A stretch of DNA of 14,042 nt, from contig JAOUFP010000021.1 in NCBI GenBank assembly GCA_029858145.1, forward strand, positions 1 through 14,042, in the 5' to 3' direction. The translations under genes and the position numbers were made by a program. Shown here one piece after another: positions 1 to 7,336 of the stretch (its first letter is position 1; every line of letters begins with the position of its first letter). This DNA is from Nitrospirota bacterium. GTDB taxonomy: Bacteria; Nitrospirota; Thermodesulfovibrionia; Thermodesulfovibrionales; UBA6898. A model generated the notes under the pieces. The model worked only from the letters and a program-made list of their open reading frames with translations. It was not told the DNA's origin and did not search any database.

Positions 1-798
1 TACAAGGCTAGTATCGGCCTGGCCGAAAAGGCGAAGCGTGCGGGGGTGAAATCGTTTGTGTACGCGTCAAGCTGCAGCATGTACGGGTATGCGGCGGATG
101 GTCCGAGGACAGAGGAGTCCCCGCTCAATCCCCTTACGGCATATGCCCGGTCGAAGGTTCAGACAGAAAGGGATCTCGAGAAGATTGCCGGCGGTAACTT
201 TACTGCGACGAGCCTGAGATTCTCGACTGCGTGCGGAATGAGTGAGAGGCTCAGACTCGACCTCGTGCTGAATGATTTTGTCGCCGGCGCAGTCGCATCG
301 AAAAAAATTACCATCCTCAGCGACGGCACACCCTGGCGGCCTTTGATCAACATCAGGGACATGGCACGGGCCATTGACTGGGCGGTCGGCAGAAGTCCTT
401 CAAACGGGGGAGAATTTCTTGCTGTCAATGTCGGAAGCGATGAATGGAATTACCAGGTCAGGGATCTTGCCGAAGCAGTGGCAAAAGTCATCCCTGACCT
501 TGACGTTTCCATAAACAAGGATGCCCAGCCGGATAAACGGTCCTACAGGGTCAGTTTCGGACTCTTCCGGCAGCTCGCCCCGGCTTATCAGCCGGAAGTC
601 GATCTGATTACGACGATTCGTGAGTTGAAGGAGGGGCTTGAAGGCATGGGGTTCCAGGACGGAGATTTCCGCAATTCACGGTTCATGAGGCTGAAGGTCC
701 TTTCCCACTTCCGGGAAAGGGGCCTGTTATCGGAAAATCTTGAGTGGTCCGGAGGAAATAACCATAAGGGAATGAAAAAAGCCGGGGATATTCAATGA
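1..798 (+). CDS. NAD-dependent sugar epimerase/dehydratase, 5' end missing
   Basis: The reading frame is open from base 1, so the gene enters the window already under way; the GTG at 46 is an internal valine codon, not the start. Of 265 visible residues, the first 60 carry the extended short-chain dehydrogenase catalytic core: the serine strand YASSCSMYG (21-29) and the YxxxK pair (Tyr48, Lys52). Further on, LRFSTACGMS and the stretch around DGTPWRPLINIRDMARAI are typical of nucleotide-sugar 4-epimerases and 4,6-dehydratases. The N-terminal GxxGxxG NAD-binding loop lies outside the window. By family it would oxidise and re-reduce, or dehydrate, an NDP-sugar in the cytoplasm. The next gene overlaps by ATGA, so the two are probably translationally coupled. 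The exact substrate cannot be read from the sequence; the RmlC-type epimerase two genes down suggests a deoxy-sugar pathway. Confidence 0.92.
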   Translation, partial: YKASIGLAEKAKRAGVKSFVYASSCSMYGYAADGPRTEESPLNPLTAYARSKVQTERDLEKIAGGNFTATSLRFSTACGMSERLRLDLVLNDFVAGAVASKKITILSDGTPWRPLINIRDMARAIDWAVGRSPSNGGEFLAVNVGSDEWNYQVRDLAEAVAKVIPDLDVSINKDAQPDKRSYRVSFGLFRQLAPAYQPEVDLITTIRELKEGLEGMGFQDGDFRNSRFMRLKVLSHFRERGLLSENLEWSGGNNHKGMKKAGDIQ

Positions 799-1589
799 GC
801 GGGACCGGGGGGCATGACAAAATATTCAGGCTGCTGAAGGTCATGGTTGCATTTTTCCCGGTAGTTTTCATGTGCTACGTCCTTTACACAAGGTTCGCCG
901 ACTATGCGTTTTATCAGTGGGCCTTTATGAAGGAAGACGGCCCCGTTGAATGGCTGACGTTCATTGCCTATCTTCCTGCCTCCCTGATCGCACTTTTTAT
1001 CGCGATGGATCTGAAAAAAGAGAACAGGGTATACGGCAATCTGTATTTTATCCTGGCCGCAGGCCTTTTCGTTATCTGCATGGAGGAAATCAGCTGGGGA
1101 CAGAGGATATTCGGGATTGGTACCCCTTCTTTTTTCATGTCTCATAACCGGCAGCATGAAATGAATATGCATAACATGCTTGCCGGGAGTTATGTGCATT
1201 TTTTGTATATTCTCACAGGACTGTACGGGATGCTGTCGAGAGTGTTTTTCAGGAAATTATTCGGGCTCAAAAAAACGACGGAGCGTTATCTTTTTACTCC
1301 CGATGTTTTTCTGGCACTATATTTTTTTATGGTTTTTGCTTTCTACTTCTATTGGGACTTTATAAGCCCGCTTGAAAAGTCTTTTTGGGGCGAGTATGTT
1401 TTGCGCGGACGATTTATTGATGCCAAGCTGCAGGAGCCGGCCGAATTCATTCAGGCAGCGGGATTTCTTTTCTTTCTGAGCATGAACAGATACAGGCAGA
1501 AGAAGGGTGTTTTCAGCGCAGCGGGGCAATTGCATCCGTTGCGTGCAGATGCGAGCGAAGAAAAACCCGGCGCAGGAGTGATATCATGA
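795..1589 (+). CDS. Six-helix membrane protein of unknown function with EEISWGQR motif
   Basis: A 264-residue polytopic membrane protein with about six hydrophobic segments (roughly 12-31, 53-72, 83-100, 133-152, 168-187, 217-233) and a polar C-terminal tail from about 235. Polar residues stand out: Glu97-Glu98 followed by SWGQR (100-104) at the end of helix 3, then a His/Asn/Glu-rich loop HNRQHEMNMHN (117-127) before helix 4, and Glu214/Glu217 at the start of helix 6. I recall this combination from uncharacterised bacterial membrane proteins, but know of no assigned function. The clustered acidic, His and Asn residues look like a catalytic or metal-binding site at the membrane face. The start overlaps the previous stop (ATGA) and the stop overlaps the next ATG in the same way, placing it firmly in the sugar operon. 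A role in modifying a lipid-linked glycan is possible but is only inference. Confidence 0.85.
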   Translation: MSGTGGHDKIFRLLKVMVAFFPVVFMCYVLYTRFADYAFYQWAFMKEDGPVEWLTFIAYLPASLIALFIAMDLKKENRVYGNLYFILAAGLFVICMEEISWGQRIFGIGTPSFFMSHNRQHEMNMHNMLAGSYVHFLYILTGLYGMLSRVFFRKLFGLKKTTERYLFTPDVFLALYFFMVFAFYFYWDFISPLEKSFWGEYVLRGRFIDAKLQEPAEFIQAAGFLFFLSMNRYRQKKGVFSAAGQLHPLRADASEEKPGAGVIS

Positions 1590-2116
1590 TTTTTCATGAA
1601 ACGAAGCTCAAGGGGGCTTATATCATTGAGGTAGAGAAAAGGGTCGATGAGAGGGGCTTCTTTGGTCGCAGCTGGTGCAAAAGGGAATTTGAAGAAAATG
1701 GGTTGAACCCGAATGCAGCCCAGGCGAATGTCTCCTGCAATAAAAGGAAGGGGACCCTTCGGGGCATGCACTATCAGGCGGCCCCCTATGGAGAGACCAA
1801 GCTTGTGCGGTGCACCAGGGGAGCAATCTACGATGTCATAATAGACATGAGACCCGATTCCCCAACATGCAGACAATGGATCGGCGTGGAGCTGACAGAG
1901 GGGAATTATACCATGCTGTATGTTCCTGAAGACTTTGCGCACGGATTTCAGACACTTGAGGACGATACGGAAGTGATATACCAGGTATCGCAGTTTTATA
2001 CGCCGGGGTCCGAACGTGGTATCCGGTATGATGATCCCGCCTTCCGGATAGACTGGCCTCTCGAGGTACGGGTGATTTCAGAAAAAGACAGAAACTGGCC
2101 TGACTATTCGCTTTGA
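1586..2116 (+). CDS. rfbC: dTDP-4-dehydrorhamnose 3,5-epimerase family protein (RmlC-like)
   Basis: A 176-residue cupin of the usual RmlC length. Expected elements appear in order: DERGFFGRSW near the N-terminus, TLRGMHYQ with the catalytic base His62, TKLVRCTRGAIYDVIIDMR (72-89), the FAHGF strand (117-121), tyrosines Tyr132 and Tyr138 (the catalytic acid position is one of these), ERGIRYDDP (143-151), and SEKDRNWP with Asp168, which pairs with the active-site histidine in the family. Known members epimerise C3 and C5 of a 4-keto-6-deoxy nucleotide sugar on the way to dTDP-L-rhamnose; others do single epimerisations or ketoisomerisations on dTDP or CDP sugars. No rmlA, rmlB or rmlD lies in this window, so the true sugar product is open. 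It begins with an ATGA overlap with the membrane-protein gene. The family call is strong; the gene name assumes the rhamnose-type role. Confidence 0.93.
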   Translation: MIFHETKLKGAYIIEVEKRVDERGFFGRSWCKREFEENGLNPNAAQANVSCNKRKGTLRGMHYQAAPYGETKLVRCTRGAIYDVIIDMRPDSPTCRQWIGVELTEGNYTMLYVPEDFAHGFQTLEDDTEVIYQVSQFYTPGSERGIRYDDPAFRIDWPLEVRVISEKDRNWPDYSL

Positions 2117-2120
2117 CATT

Positions 2121-2297
2121 ATGATGCTGGAGAAAGGCGTAACGGTGATAAATGAGGGAATTGATCAGACGATGCAGGGGCAGCTTTATTCTTTTCCCCG
2201 GGGGGCCTGCATGGGGGGAGAGAAGCCGGAGAACCTTGAGAGGGCGGTTATGTTAATGATGAAGCACGCAACGGAGGGATCTTATGATTATTGTTGA
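2121..2297 (+). CDS. Possible 58-residue small ORF between rfbC and the SAF-domain gene
   Basis: The 167-base gap between the RmlC-like gene and the next large gene is filled by an open frame starting ATG ATG four bases after the rfbC stop and ending 14 bases inside the following gene. The product would be a soluble, Met- and Glu-rich peptide with no recognisable motif, signal peptide or membrane segment. No convincing Shine-Dalgarno sequence precedes 2121; an in-frame GTG at 2145 has GGAG about 12 bases upstream. It could be a small gene, the eroded tail of a lost gene, or chance. I do not recognise it. Confidence 0.25.
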   Translation: MMLEKGVTVINEGIDQTMQGQLYSFPRGACMGGEKPENLERAVMLMMKHATEGSYDYC

Positions 2298-3606
2298 TAA
2301 AGCATTGCTGCAGTTGCATGAAGCCGGAAATCCAATCCGTGTCGGCATGATCGGTGCCGGGTTCATGGGCAGGGGGATCGCTCTCCAGATTTGCAACTAC
2401 GTCCCGGGTATGAAGCTGGTGGCCATTGCCAACCGCAATCCGGATGGGGCCCGCAGGGCTTATGCCGAGGCAGGCATCGAAAAGACGCGGACTGTTGAAA
2501 CAGTCGCCCAGTTGGAAGAGGCGATAAGAAGCGGGGATTATGCTGTTACTGAAGACGCGCTGCTTCTCTGTGAGGCTGAGGGTATCGACGCCGTTGTCGA
2601 AGTGACGGGTGCCGTCGAGTTCGGTGCAGAGGTCGTGCTGAAGGCGATCGGACACCGGAAGCATGTGGTCATGATGGACGCCGAACTTGACGGTACAATC
2701 GGGCCGATGCTGAAAGTATATGCTGAGAAAGCAGGCGTTGTGCTGACGAACGCAGACGGCGACCAGCCCGGCGTCATCATGAACCTCTACCGCTTTGTTA
2801 AGGGGATCGGCGTTCGGCCGGTTTTGTGCGGGAACATCAAGGGGCTGCAGGACCCCTACCGCAACCCGACCACCCAGGAGGGATTTGCCCGCAGGTGGGG
2901 GCAGAAGCCGCACATGGTCACTTCTTTTGCCGACGGGACTAAAATATCTTTTGAACAGGCTATTGTAGCCAACGCAACAGGCATGCGGGTCGCAAAGAGA
3001 GGCATGTACGGGCCGACTGTTCCGCCCGGCACTCCAATCAGGGAGGCGGTGAACTGGTATCCCCCCGAGGTGCTGCTTGAAGGACCGGGTATTGTGGATT
3101 ACGTTGTCGGCGCGGAACCGGGGCCGGGGGTGTTTGTGCTCGGGACCCACGATCAGCCGGCTCAAAAACATTATCTGAATCTCTACAAACTGGGCGAGGG
3201 GCCGCTCTATTGCTTCTATACTCCTTACCATCTTTGCCATTTCGAAGTGCATAATACGGTCGCCCGCGCAGTGCTCTTCAATGACGCTGCCATCACGCCG
3301 CTGGGGAGGCCTCTTGTAGATGTCGTGGCGACCGCGAAGATCGGTCTCAAGGCCGGACAGGTGCTCGATGGCATGGGATGCTATATGACCTACGGACAAT
3401 GTGAGAATTCGGAAGTGGTGTATGAGGGGAAATTGCTTCCCATCGGGCTTGCTGAAGGATGCCGCCTGAAGAGGGATATAACGAGAGACGAGGTCTTGAC
3501 GTATGACGATGTCGAGCTGCCATACGGCAGGGTGTGCGACAGGCTTCGTGCCGAACAGAACGAATACTTTCATCTCCCGAAAACTCTTCTGGGGAAGGAG
3601 GCCTGA
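2284..3606 (+). CDS. NAD(P)-dependent oxidoreductase with C-terminal SAF domain (homoserine-dehydrogenase-like)
   Basis: A 440-residue protein. A Rossmann nucleotide-binding fold opens with IRVGMIGAGFMGRGIA (GxGxxG at 24-29). A second conserved block, NADGDQPGVIMNLY (156-169), and GNIKGLQDPYRNPTTQ (183-197) mark the family called predicted homoserine dehydrogenase with SAF domain (COG4091 type). The C-terminal part, about 345-415, fits the SAF domain (VATAKIGLKAGQVLDG onward). The family includes the Brucella DXR-like enzyme DRL, which makes methylerythritol phosphate, so real substrates vary and homoserine is unlikely to be assured. Cytoplasmic; no signal peptide. GGAGG at 2273-2278 ends 5-6 bases before the ATG. 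The stop overlaps the start of the permease gene by one base (TGATG). Between rfbC and an export permease, it most likely makes or reduces a precursor of the exported glycan, but that is inference. Confidence 0.85.
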   Translation: MIIVDKALLQLHEAGNPIRVGMIGAGFMGRGIALQICNYVPGMKLVAIANRNPDGARRAYAEAGIEKTRTVETVAQLEEAIRSGDYAVTEDALLLCEAEGIDAVVEVTGAVEFGAEVVLKAIGHRKHVVMMDAELDGTIGPMLKVYAEKAGVVLTNADGDQPGVIMNLYRFVKGIGVRPVLCGNIKGLQDPYRNPTTQEGFARRWGQKPHMVTSFADGTKISFEQAIVANATGMRVAKRGMYGPTVPPGTPIREAVNWYPPEVLLEGPGIVDYVVGAEPGPGVFVLGTHDQPAQKHYLNLYKLGEGPLYCFYTPYHLCHFEVHNTVARAVLFNDAAITPLGRPLVDVVATAKIGLKAGQVLDGMGCYMTYGQCENSEVVYEGKLLPIGLAEGCRLKRDITRDEVLTYDDVELPYGRVCDRLRAEQNEYFHLPKTLLGKEA

Positions 3607-4493
3607 TGGGCATTCACGAGGGTGTGGGCAAAAGCGGTCAGGGCGCCGGCACGGGTTTTGTTCCGCCGTTGCAGGGCCCGGTGATTCACATAAAGCCGTC
3701 TAAGGGATGGGTTTCTCTGCGTCTTGGAGAATTATGGGAATACAGGGAGCTTCTCTATTTCCTCATGTGGAGAGACATCAAGGTCCGCTATAAACAAACG
3801 GTATTGGGCATCGCATGGGCGGTCATGCAGCCCTTCTTTACCATGATAGTCTTCAGCCTTTTTTTTGGGCGATTGGCCAGGATCCCGTCAGACGGCATCC
3901 CTTATCCCATATTCAGCTTTGCCGCTCTGGTTCCGTGGACTTTTTTTACAAACAGCCTGAATCAGGCTTCAAACAGCCTTGTTACCAGCGCGAACCTTGT
4001 CAAAAAAATCTATTTTCCGCGCCTGGCCCTGCCTTTGGCATCAACACTGGCGGGAGGCGTGGATTTCTTCCTGGCATTCCTGATGCTGATCGGGATGATG
4101 CTCTTTTACGGCATAGCGCCTTCTGCCGATATTGTATGGATCCCCTTTCTGCTGTTGCTTGCACTGATGACCTCTCTGGGCGTTTCGTTCTGGCTTTCTG
4201 CGATGAACGTACAGTTCCGGGATGTGCGCCATACCATCCCTTTTTTGACACAGTTCTGGCTGTTTCTCACCCCGATAGCCTATCCAAGCAGTCTTCTGCC
4301 TGAACCATGGCGCACTCTCTACGGCATCAATCCGATGGCCGGCGTTGTGGAGGGGTTTCGATGGGCGCTGCTCGGCACGAAGACAGCTCCGGGACCTATT
4401 ATTCTTGTTTCCGCTCTGGCGGCATGCCTGCTGATGGTCAGCGGTGCCCTTTACTTCCGCCGCATGGAAAAAACTTTTGCGGATGTTGTGTAG
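3606..4493 (+). CDS. wzm: Polysaccharide ABC exporter, membrane permease (Wzm-type, ABC-2)
   Basis: A 295-residue ABC-2 type permease. After a hydrophilic N-terminus comes the family hallmark HIKPSKGWVSLRLGELWEYRELL (28-50), followed by FLMWRDIKVRYKQTVLGIAWAVMQP (52-76), the amphipathic interface helix and first membrane helix of O-antigen exporters. Six hydrophobic segments follow (about 66-87, 103-120, 144-168, 175-198, 212-232, 265-284). The start at 3606 is preceded by AAGGAGG (3595-3601) at good spacing, so the longer frame from 3534 is not used. It would dimerise and, driven by the ATPase encoded next, move an undecaprenyl-linked glycan to the periplasm. The one-base overlap with the upstream oxidoreductase and the nine-base gap to the ATPase show one operon. 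Glycans exported this way are normally finished on the cytoplasmic face, with terminal modifications acting as length signals. Confidence 0.95.
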   Translation: MGIHEGVGKSGQGAGTGFVPPLQGPVIHIKPSKGWVSLRLGELWEYRELLYFLMWRDIKVRYKQTVLGIAWAVMQPFFTMIVFSLFFGRLARIPSDGIPYPIFSFAALVPWTFFTNSLNQASNSLVTSANLVKKIYFPRLALPLASTLAGGVDFFLAFLMLIGMMLFYGIAPSADIVWIPFLLLLALMTSLGVSFWLSAMNVQFRDVRHTIPFLTQFWLFLTPIAYPSSLLPEPWRTLYGINPMAGVVEGFRWALLGTKTAPGPIILVSALAACLLMVSGALYFRRMEKTFADVV

Positions 4494-4502
4494 GTATTGC
4501 GC

Positions 4503-5810
4503 ATGGGTGATCCGGTAATCAGAATAGACAAGATCGGCAAGCAATACCATATAGGGGCAAAGAAGGAACGATATAAGACCCTTAGAGACACGATAGCCGA
4601 TGCCTTTGCCGCGCCTTTCCGGCGGGCAGGAAAGCTGCTCCGCGGCCATGCGACCGGAGCTGCCGGACTGGATGAGGTGATATGGGCGCTCAAAGATGTT
4701 TCATTTGAGGTAGAGCAGGGAGAGGTTGTCGGAATCATCGGCCGCAACGGCGCGGGGAAAAGCACTATCCTGAAGATACTCTCACGCATAACCGAACCTA
4801 CCAGCGGGGTTGGAGAGATCAGGGGGCGTATCGGGTCATTGCTGGAAGTGGGAACAGGGTTTCATCCCGAGCTGACGGGCAGGGAAAACATATATCTCAA
4901 CGGCGCGATACTGGGAATGAAGAAGAAAGAGATCGATGATAAATTTGATGAAATGGTCGACTTTTCGGAGGTGGATAAATTTATTGATACGCCGGTCAAA
5001 CACTACTCAAGCGGCATGTACCTCAGACTCGCCTTCTCTGTCGCGGCTCATATGGAGCCTGAGATACTGATCGTCGACGAGGTGCTTGCGGTCGGAGACG
5101 CCAACTTCCAGAAGAAATGCCTGAATAAAATGCAGGATGTGAGCAAGCTGGGTCGCACCGTCCTCTTTGTTTCACATAATATGCCTGCAGTGACCAGGCT
5201 CTGCAGCAGGGTGATTTTACTGAATGAAGGCAGTTTGATACAAGATGGACCGTCTCACGAGGTGGTCAGGTCATATTTGAACAACGGCCAAGGCGCAATG
5301 TCAGTACGCGAATGGCCGAATGCGGTTTCTGCGCCCGGCGGCGATATAGCCCGCCTGCGTGCCGTTCGGGTGAAAACAGAAGAGGGCAGGATTGCGGAGT
5401 CATTTGATATCAGATATCCCGTATTAGTCGAGATGGAATACGATGTTCTGCGGGAGGGCTATGTGTTGATGCCGAACTTTAATTTTTACAATGAAGACGG
5501 CATCTATGTTTTTAAGGCCCTTGACCAGGATATGGAATGGCGGAAAAGAAAGAGGCCGAAAGGCCGGTACGTGAGTGCGACCCGGATTCCCGGCAACTTC
5601 CTTGCTGAAGGGATGCTCTTTGTTACGGCGGCACTTACGAGCATTAATCCGACGGTTAACCAATATCATGAACGCGATGCGGTCGCTTTTCAGATCATTG
5701 ACAGCACAGAAGGTGATTCGGTGAGGGGAGACTTTGTCGGGCGTATGCCGGGGGTGGTCCGACCATATCTGCGGTGGACAACAGCTTTTTCGCCAAATGG
5801 ACATAATTAG
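4503..5810 (+). CDS. wzt: Polysaccharide ABC exporter ATPase with C-terminal glycan-binding domain (Wzt-type)
   Basis: A 435-residue ATPase counted from ATG 4503; a TTG two codons upstream is less likely. The nucleotide-binding domain shows the Walker A loop GRNGAGKS (80-87), GTGFHPELTGRENIYLNG (117-134) typical of polysaccharide exporters, the ABC signature YSSGM (168-172), Walker B ILIVDE (188-193) and the switch histidine His225. The extra C-terminal part, about 280-435, matches the Wzt C-terminal beta-sandwich, including the closing stretch around GDFVGRMPGVVRPYLRW. In characterised Wzt proteins this domain recognises the modified non-reducing end of the glycan and couples chain termination to export. 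That implies a terminally modified O-antigen or capsule-like polymer here, and it makes the neighbouring modification genes (PP-loop protein, acyltransferase, possibly the oxidoreductases) candidates for the capping chemistry. No usable gene follows for 288 bases. Confidence 0.95.
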   Translation: MGDPVIRIDKIGKQYHIGAKKERYKTLRDTIADAFAAPFRRAGKLLRGHATGAAGLDEVIWALKDVSFEVEQGEVVGIIGRNGAGKSTILKILSRITEPTSGVGEIRGRIGSLLEVGTGFHPELTGRENIYLNGAILGMKKKEIDDKFDEMVDFSEVDKFIDTPVKHYSSGMYLRLAFSVAAHMEPEILIVDEVLAVGDANFQKKCLNKMQDVSKLGRTVLFVSHNMPAVTRLCSRVILLNEGSLIQDGPSHEVVRSYLNNGQGAMSVREWPNAVSAPGGDIARLRAVRVKTEEGRIAESFDIRYPVLVEMEYDVLREGYVLMPNFNFYNEDGIYVFKALDQDMEWRKRKRPKGRYVSATRIPGNFLAEGMLFVTAALTSINPTVNQYHERDAVAFQIIDSTEGDSVRGDFVGRMPGVVRPYLRWTTAFSPNGHN

Positions 5811-5935
5811 CACGAAGCACATATAACGGGCGGATCTCGGAGTAGTGCTGAAGCGGGAGGGCGCGAAATATCGCCGGGATCAATTTCAGAAAGATCAGAA
5901 GTACAGATGCACACTAAATTCCAAACATATTTCTT

Positions 5936-5964
5936 TTGATTCGCCGTGGGGGAAGGTGTATAAG
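5936..5964 (+). promoter_or_regulatory. Putative sigma70-type promoter for the PP-loop gene
   Basis: TTGATT (5936-5941) and TATAAG (5959-5964) are separated by exactly 17 bases, giving four and five matches to the consensus -35 and -10 hexamers. Transcription would start near 5971, leaving a leader of about 128 bases before ATG 6099. The position, in the only long gap of the left half, supports the call. It rests on hexamer matching alone. Confidence 0.42.
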
Positions 5965-6042
5965 AGGAAGACGGGGTGTCGGGGGGGATACTTCATATTA
6001 TTAATTAATCTGCTGCGGGAATCGGCTGAAGCGTGCACATTG

Positions 6043-6054
6043 TCTCTTAAGAGA
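6043..6054. repeat. 12-base perfect palindrome upstream of the PP-loop gene
   Basis: TCTCTTAAGAGA reads the same on both strands and lies 45 bases before ATG 6099, downstream of the putative promoter. It could be a dimeric regulator site or chance; as RNA it would form only a four-pair stem. Confidence 0.25.
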
Positions 6055-6098
6055 TGTCTGTCTGTCATCAGCTTTGGAAGTGCAAAAGAGAATTGCTC

Positions 6099-7307
6099 AT
6101 GAGAATAGAAGACCTCAGATCAGAAAAAAATGGGAACAGGAACAGGGTTGCTGCGACAGTGAAGTGGGAGGACAGTGAGCGATCCGCGCAGGAGGTGTTT
6201 TTCGAGACCACTGAGCCTTTTGTCAAGGATCTTTCTTGCAATCCGGATGCATTTTTGATCGGCTGTATCATGCCGGCCATGTTTCATGGCGAGAAAAGGG
6301 TTTTTCTGGATGCGGAGGTTCATCCTGAGATACGTGAAGGAGCAGTGAGTGCGATGTGCTGGATTCGTCAGTGGAATCCCTCCAGCGGCTTTCAGCTGCC
6401 GGCATTAGAAACAGGGACAAAATTCAAGAGGCCGGCAACGACCCGGCCCAGGAGAGCGGGAATGTTCTTTTCGGGAGGAATCGATTCTCTGGCGACGCTG
6501 CGCTATAATCTCCTTAACTTCCCGGAAGGACATGCCTGGTCAATCAAGGATGCTCTTTTTGTATACGGACTTGAGATTGATGATCAGGAAAAGTTCGGTT
6601 ATGTTGTCGATTCCCTGGCAGAACTGACGGCAGACGCCGGGATAACACTTGTACCTGTTTACACGAACATAAGGCAACTCGAAGATGACTGGAATTTCTG
6701 GGGACTTGCATTTCATGACGCGGTCTTCGCGGCTATTGCTCATGCCTTTGTGGAAAGGTTGAATGTTGTCTCGATTTCCGCGACCTGGGACATTCCGAAT
6801 CAGCAGCCTTATGGGACTCATCCGCTGCTGGACATGGCTTTCAGCAGCAGTGATATGCTGATCCGTCACGACGGCATTCTTCTTTCCAGACTCGACAAGA
6901 CCAGGTTGGTGGTCGAGTGGGACAGGGCACTCAGGAATCTGCGGGTATGCAATCAGAGCGAGTTTTACCGGCCCGATATGCTGAACTGCGGAAAATGTAT
7001 CAAATGCGTGAGGGCTATGGTTTCTCTCCTGGCGCTCGGCGTACTCGACCGGACAGATGCTTTTCCTGCCCATGACGTATCGGTGGAGTTGCTTGAATCC
7101 TCAATTAAGATATTCCGGCCTACGGTGTGCTTTTACGAAGAGCTGATCGTCCCGCTCAGGAGAATCGGGCGTTTTGACCTGGCTTGCGTCATAGAACATA
7201 AGATATCGGAATACCGGCGGAGAAAATTGAAAGCTGATTTCAGGGCTGTGGCAAAACGGTTTGATCACGAGTATTTCAACGGCATTGTATCAAGCTTAAG
7301 AAAATGA
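6099..7307 (+). CDS. PP-loop ATPase, QueC-like, with four-cysteine site
   Basis: A 402-residue soluble protein. I chose ATG 6099, with AGAG eight bases upstream, over ATG 6054, whose purine run abuts the start codon. The middle carries the PP-loop motif GMFFSGGIDSLATLRYN (SGGIDS at 125-130), which binds ATP pyrophosphate in N-type ATP pyrophosphatases. Near the C-terminus Cys284, Cys297, Cys300 and Cys303 are laid out as C-x12-CGKCIKC, close to the zinc site of 7-cyano-7-deazaguanine synthase (QueC). The roughly 110-residue N-terminal part and the tail after 310 are not QueC-like, and the protein is much longer than QueC (about 220-230). By family it would adenylate a carboxylate, carbonyl or amide and pass it to a nucleophile. 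No queuosine genes are nearby. The setting suggests a sugar or glycan modification, as for the PP-loop sugar amidotransferases WbpG/PseA, but the substrate is unknown. Confidence 0.82.
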   Translation: MRIEDLRSEKNGNRNRVAATVKWEDSERSAQEVFFETTEPFVKDLSCNPDAFLIGCIMPAMFHGEKRVFLDAEVHPEIREGAVSAMCWIRQWNPSSGFQLPALETGTKFKRPATTRPRRAGMFFSGGIDSLATLRYNLLNFPEGHAWSIKDALFVYGLEIDDQEKFGYVVDSLAELTADAGITLVPVYTNIRQLEDDWNFWGLAFHDAVFAAIAHAFVERLNVVSISATWDIPNQQPYGTHPLLDMAFSSSDMLIRHDGILLSRLDKTRLVVEWDRALRNLRVCNQSEFYRPDMLNCGKCIKCVRAMVSLLALGVLDRTDAFPAHDVSVELLESSIKIFRPTVCFYEELIVPLRRIGRFDLACVIEHKISEYRRRKLKADFRAVAKRFDHEYFNGIVSSLRK

Positions 7308-7336
7308 CTTCCAGCAGGGGATAAAAGGTCCGCCTG

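Larger units (their letters stand above)
5811..6098 (+). other. 288-base gap between export genes and PP-loop gene
   Basis: No convincing gene. An 85-codon frame (GTG 5845 to TGA 6102) ends in an ATGA overlap with the next start, but it has no internal Met, a poorly spaced ribosome site and no recognisable protein features. The gap holds a plausible promoter (5936-5964) and a 12-base perfect palindrome TCTCTTAAGAGA (6043-6054). Together these suggest a new transcription unit starts here. No strong rho-independent terminator follows the ATPase gene. Confidence 0.5.

Noticed and set aside
46..798. GTG at 46 as the start of the epimerase gene
   Set aside because: The frame is open and family-like right from base 1, with the helix before the serine strand, so the gene is truncated by the window edge.
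2248..3573. Long 441-codon open frame on the minus strand
   Set aside because: It lies opposite the SAF-domain oxidoreductase, whose protein has clear family motifs; the minus-strand product has none and is rich in His, Pro and Arg as expected of a shadow frame.
3534..3605. Upstream start of the Wzm-type permease
   Set aside because: It would overlap the oxidoreductase by over 70 bases, and the added residues are not permease-like; ATG 3606 has an excellent AAGGAGG site.
4041..4649. 202-codon minus-strand frame
   Set aside because: It spans the end of the permease and start of the ATPase genes in antisense, with no motif of its own.
6054..6098. Upstream ATG for the PP-loop protein
   Set aside because: The purine run directly abuts the ATG, and the extra 15 residues look unlike the rest of the protein.
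5845..6102. 85-codon plus-strand frame in the gap
   Set aside because: It begins at GTG with a badly spaced ribosome site, has no internal Met and no recognisable features; the ATGA overlap with the next gene is the only point in favour.
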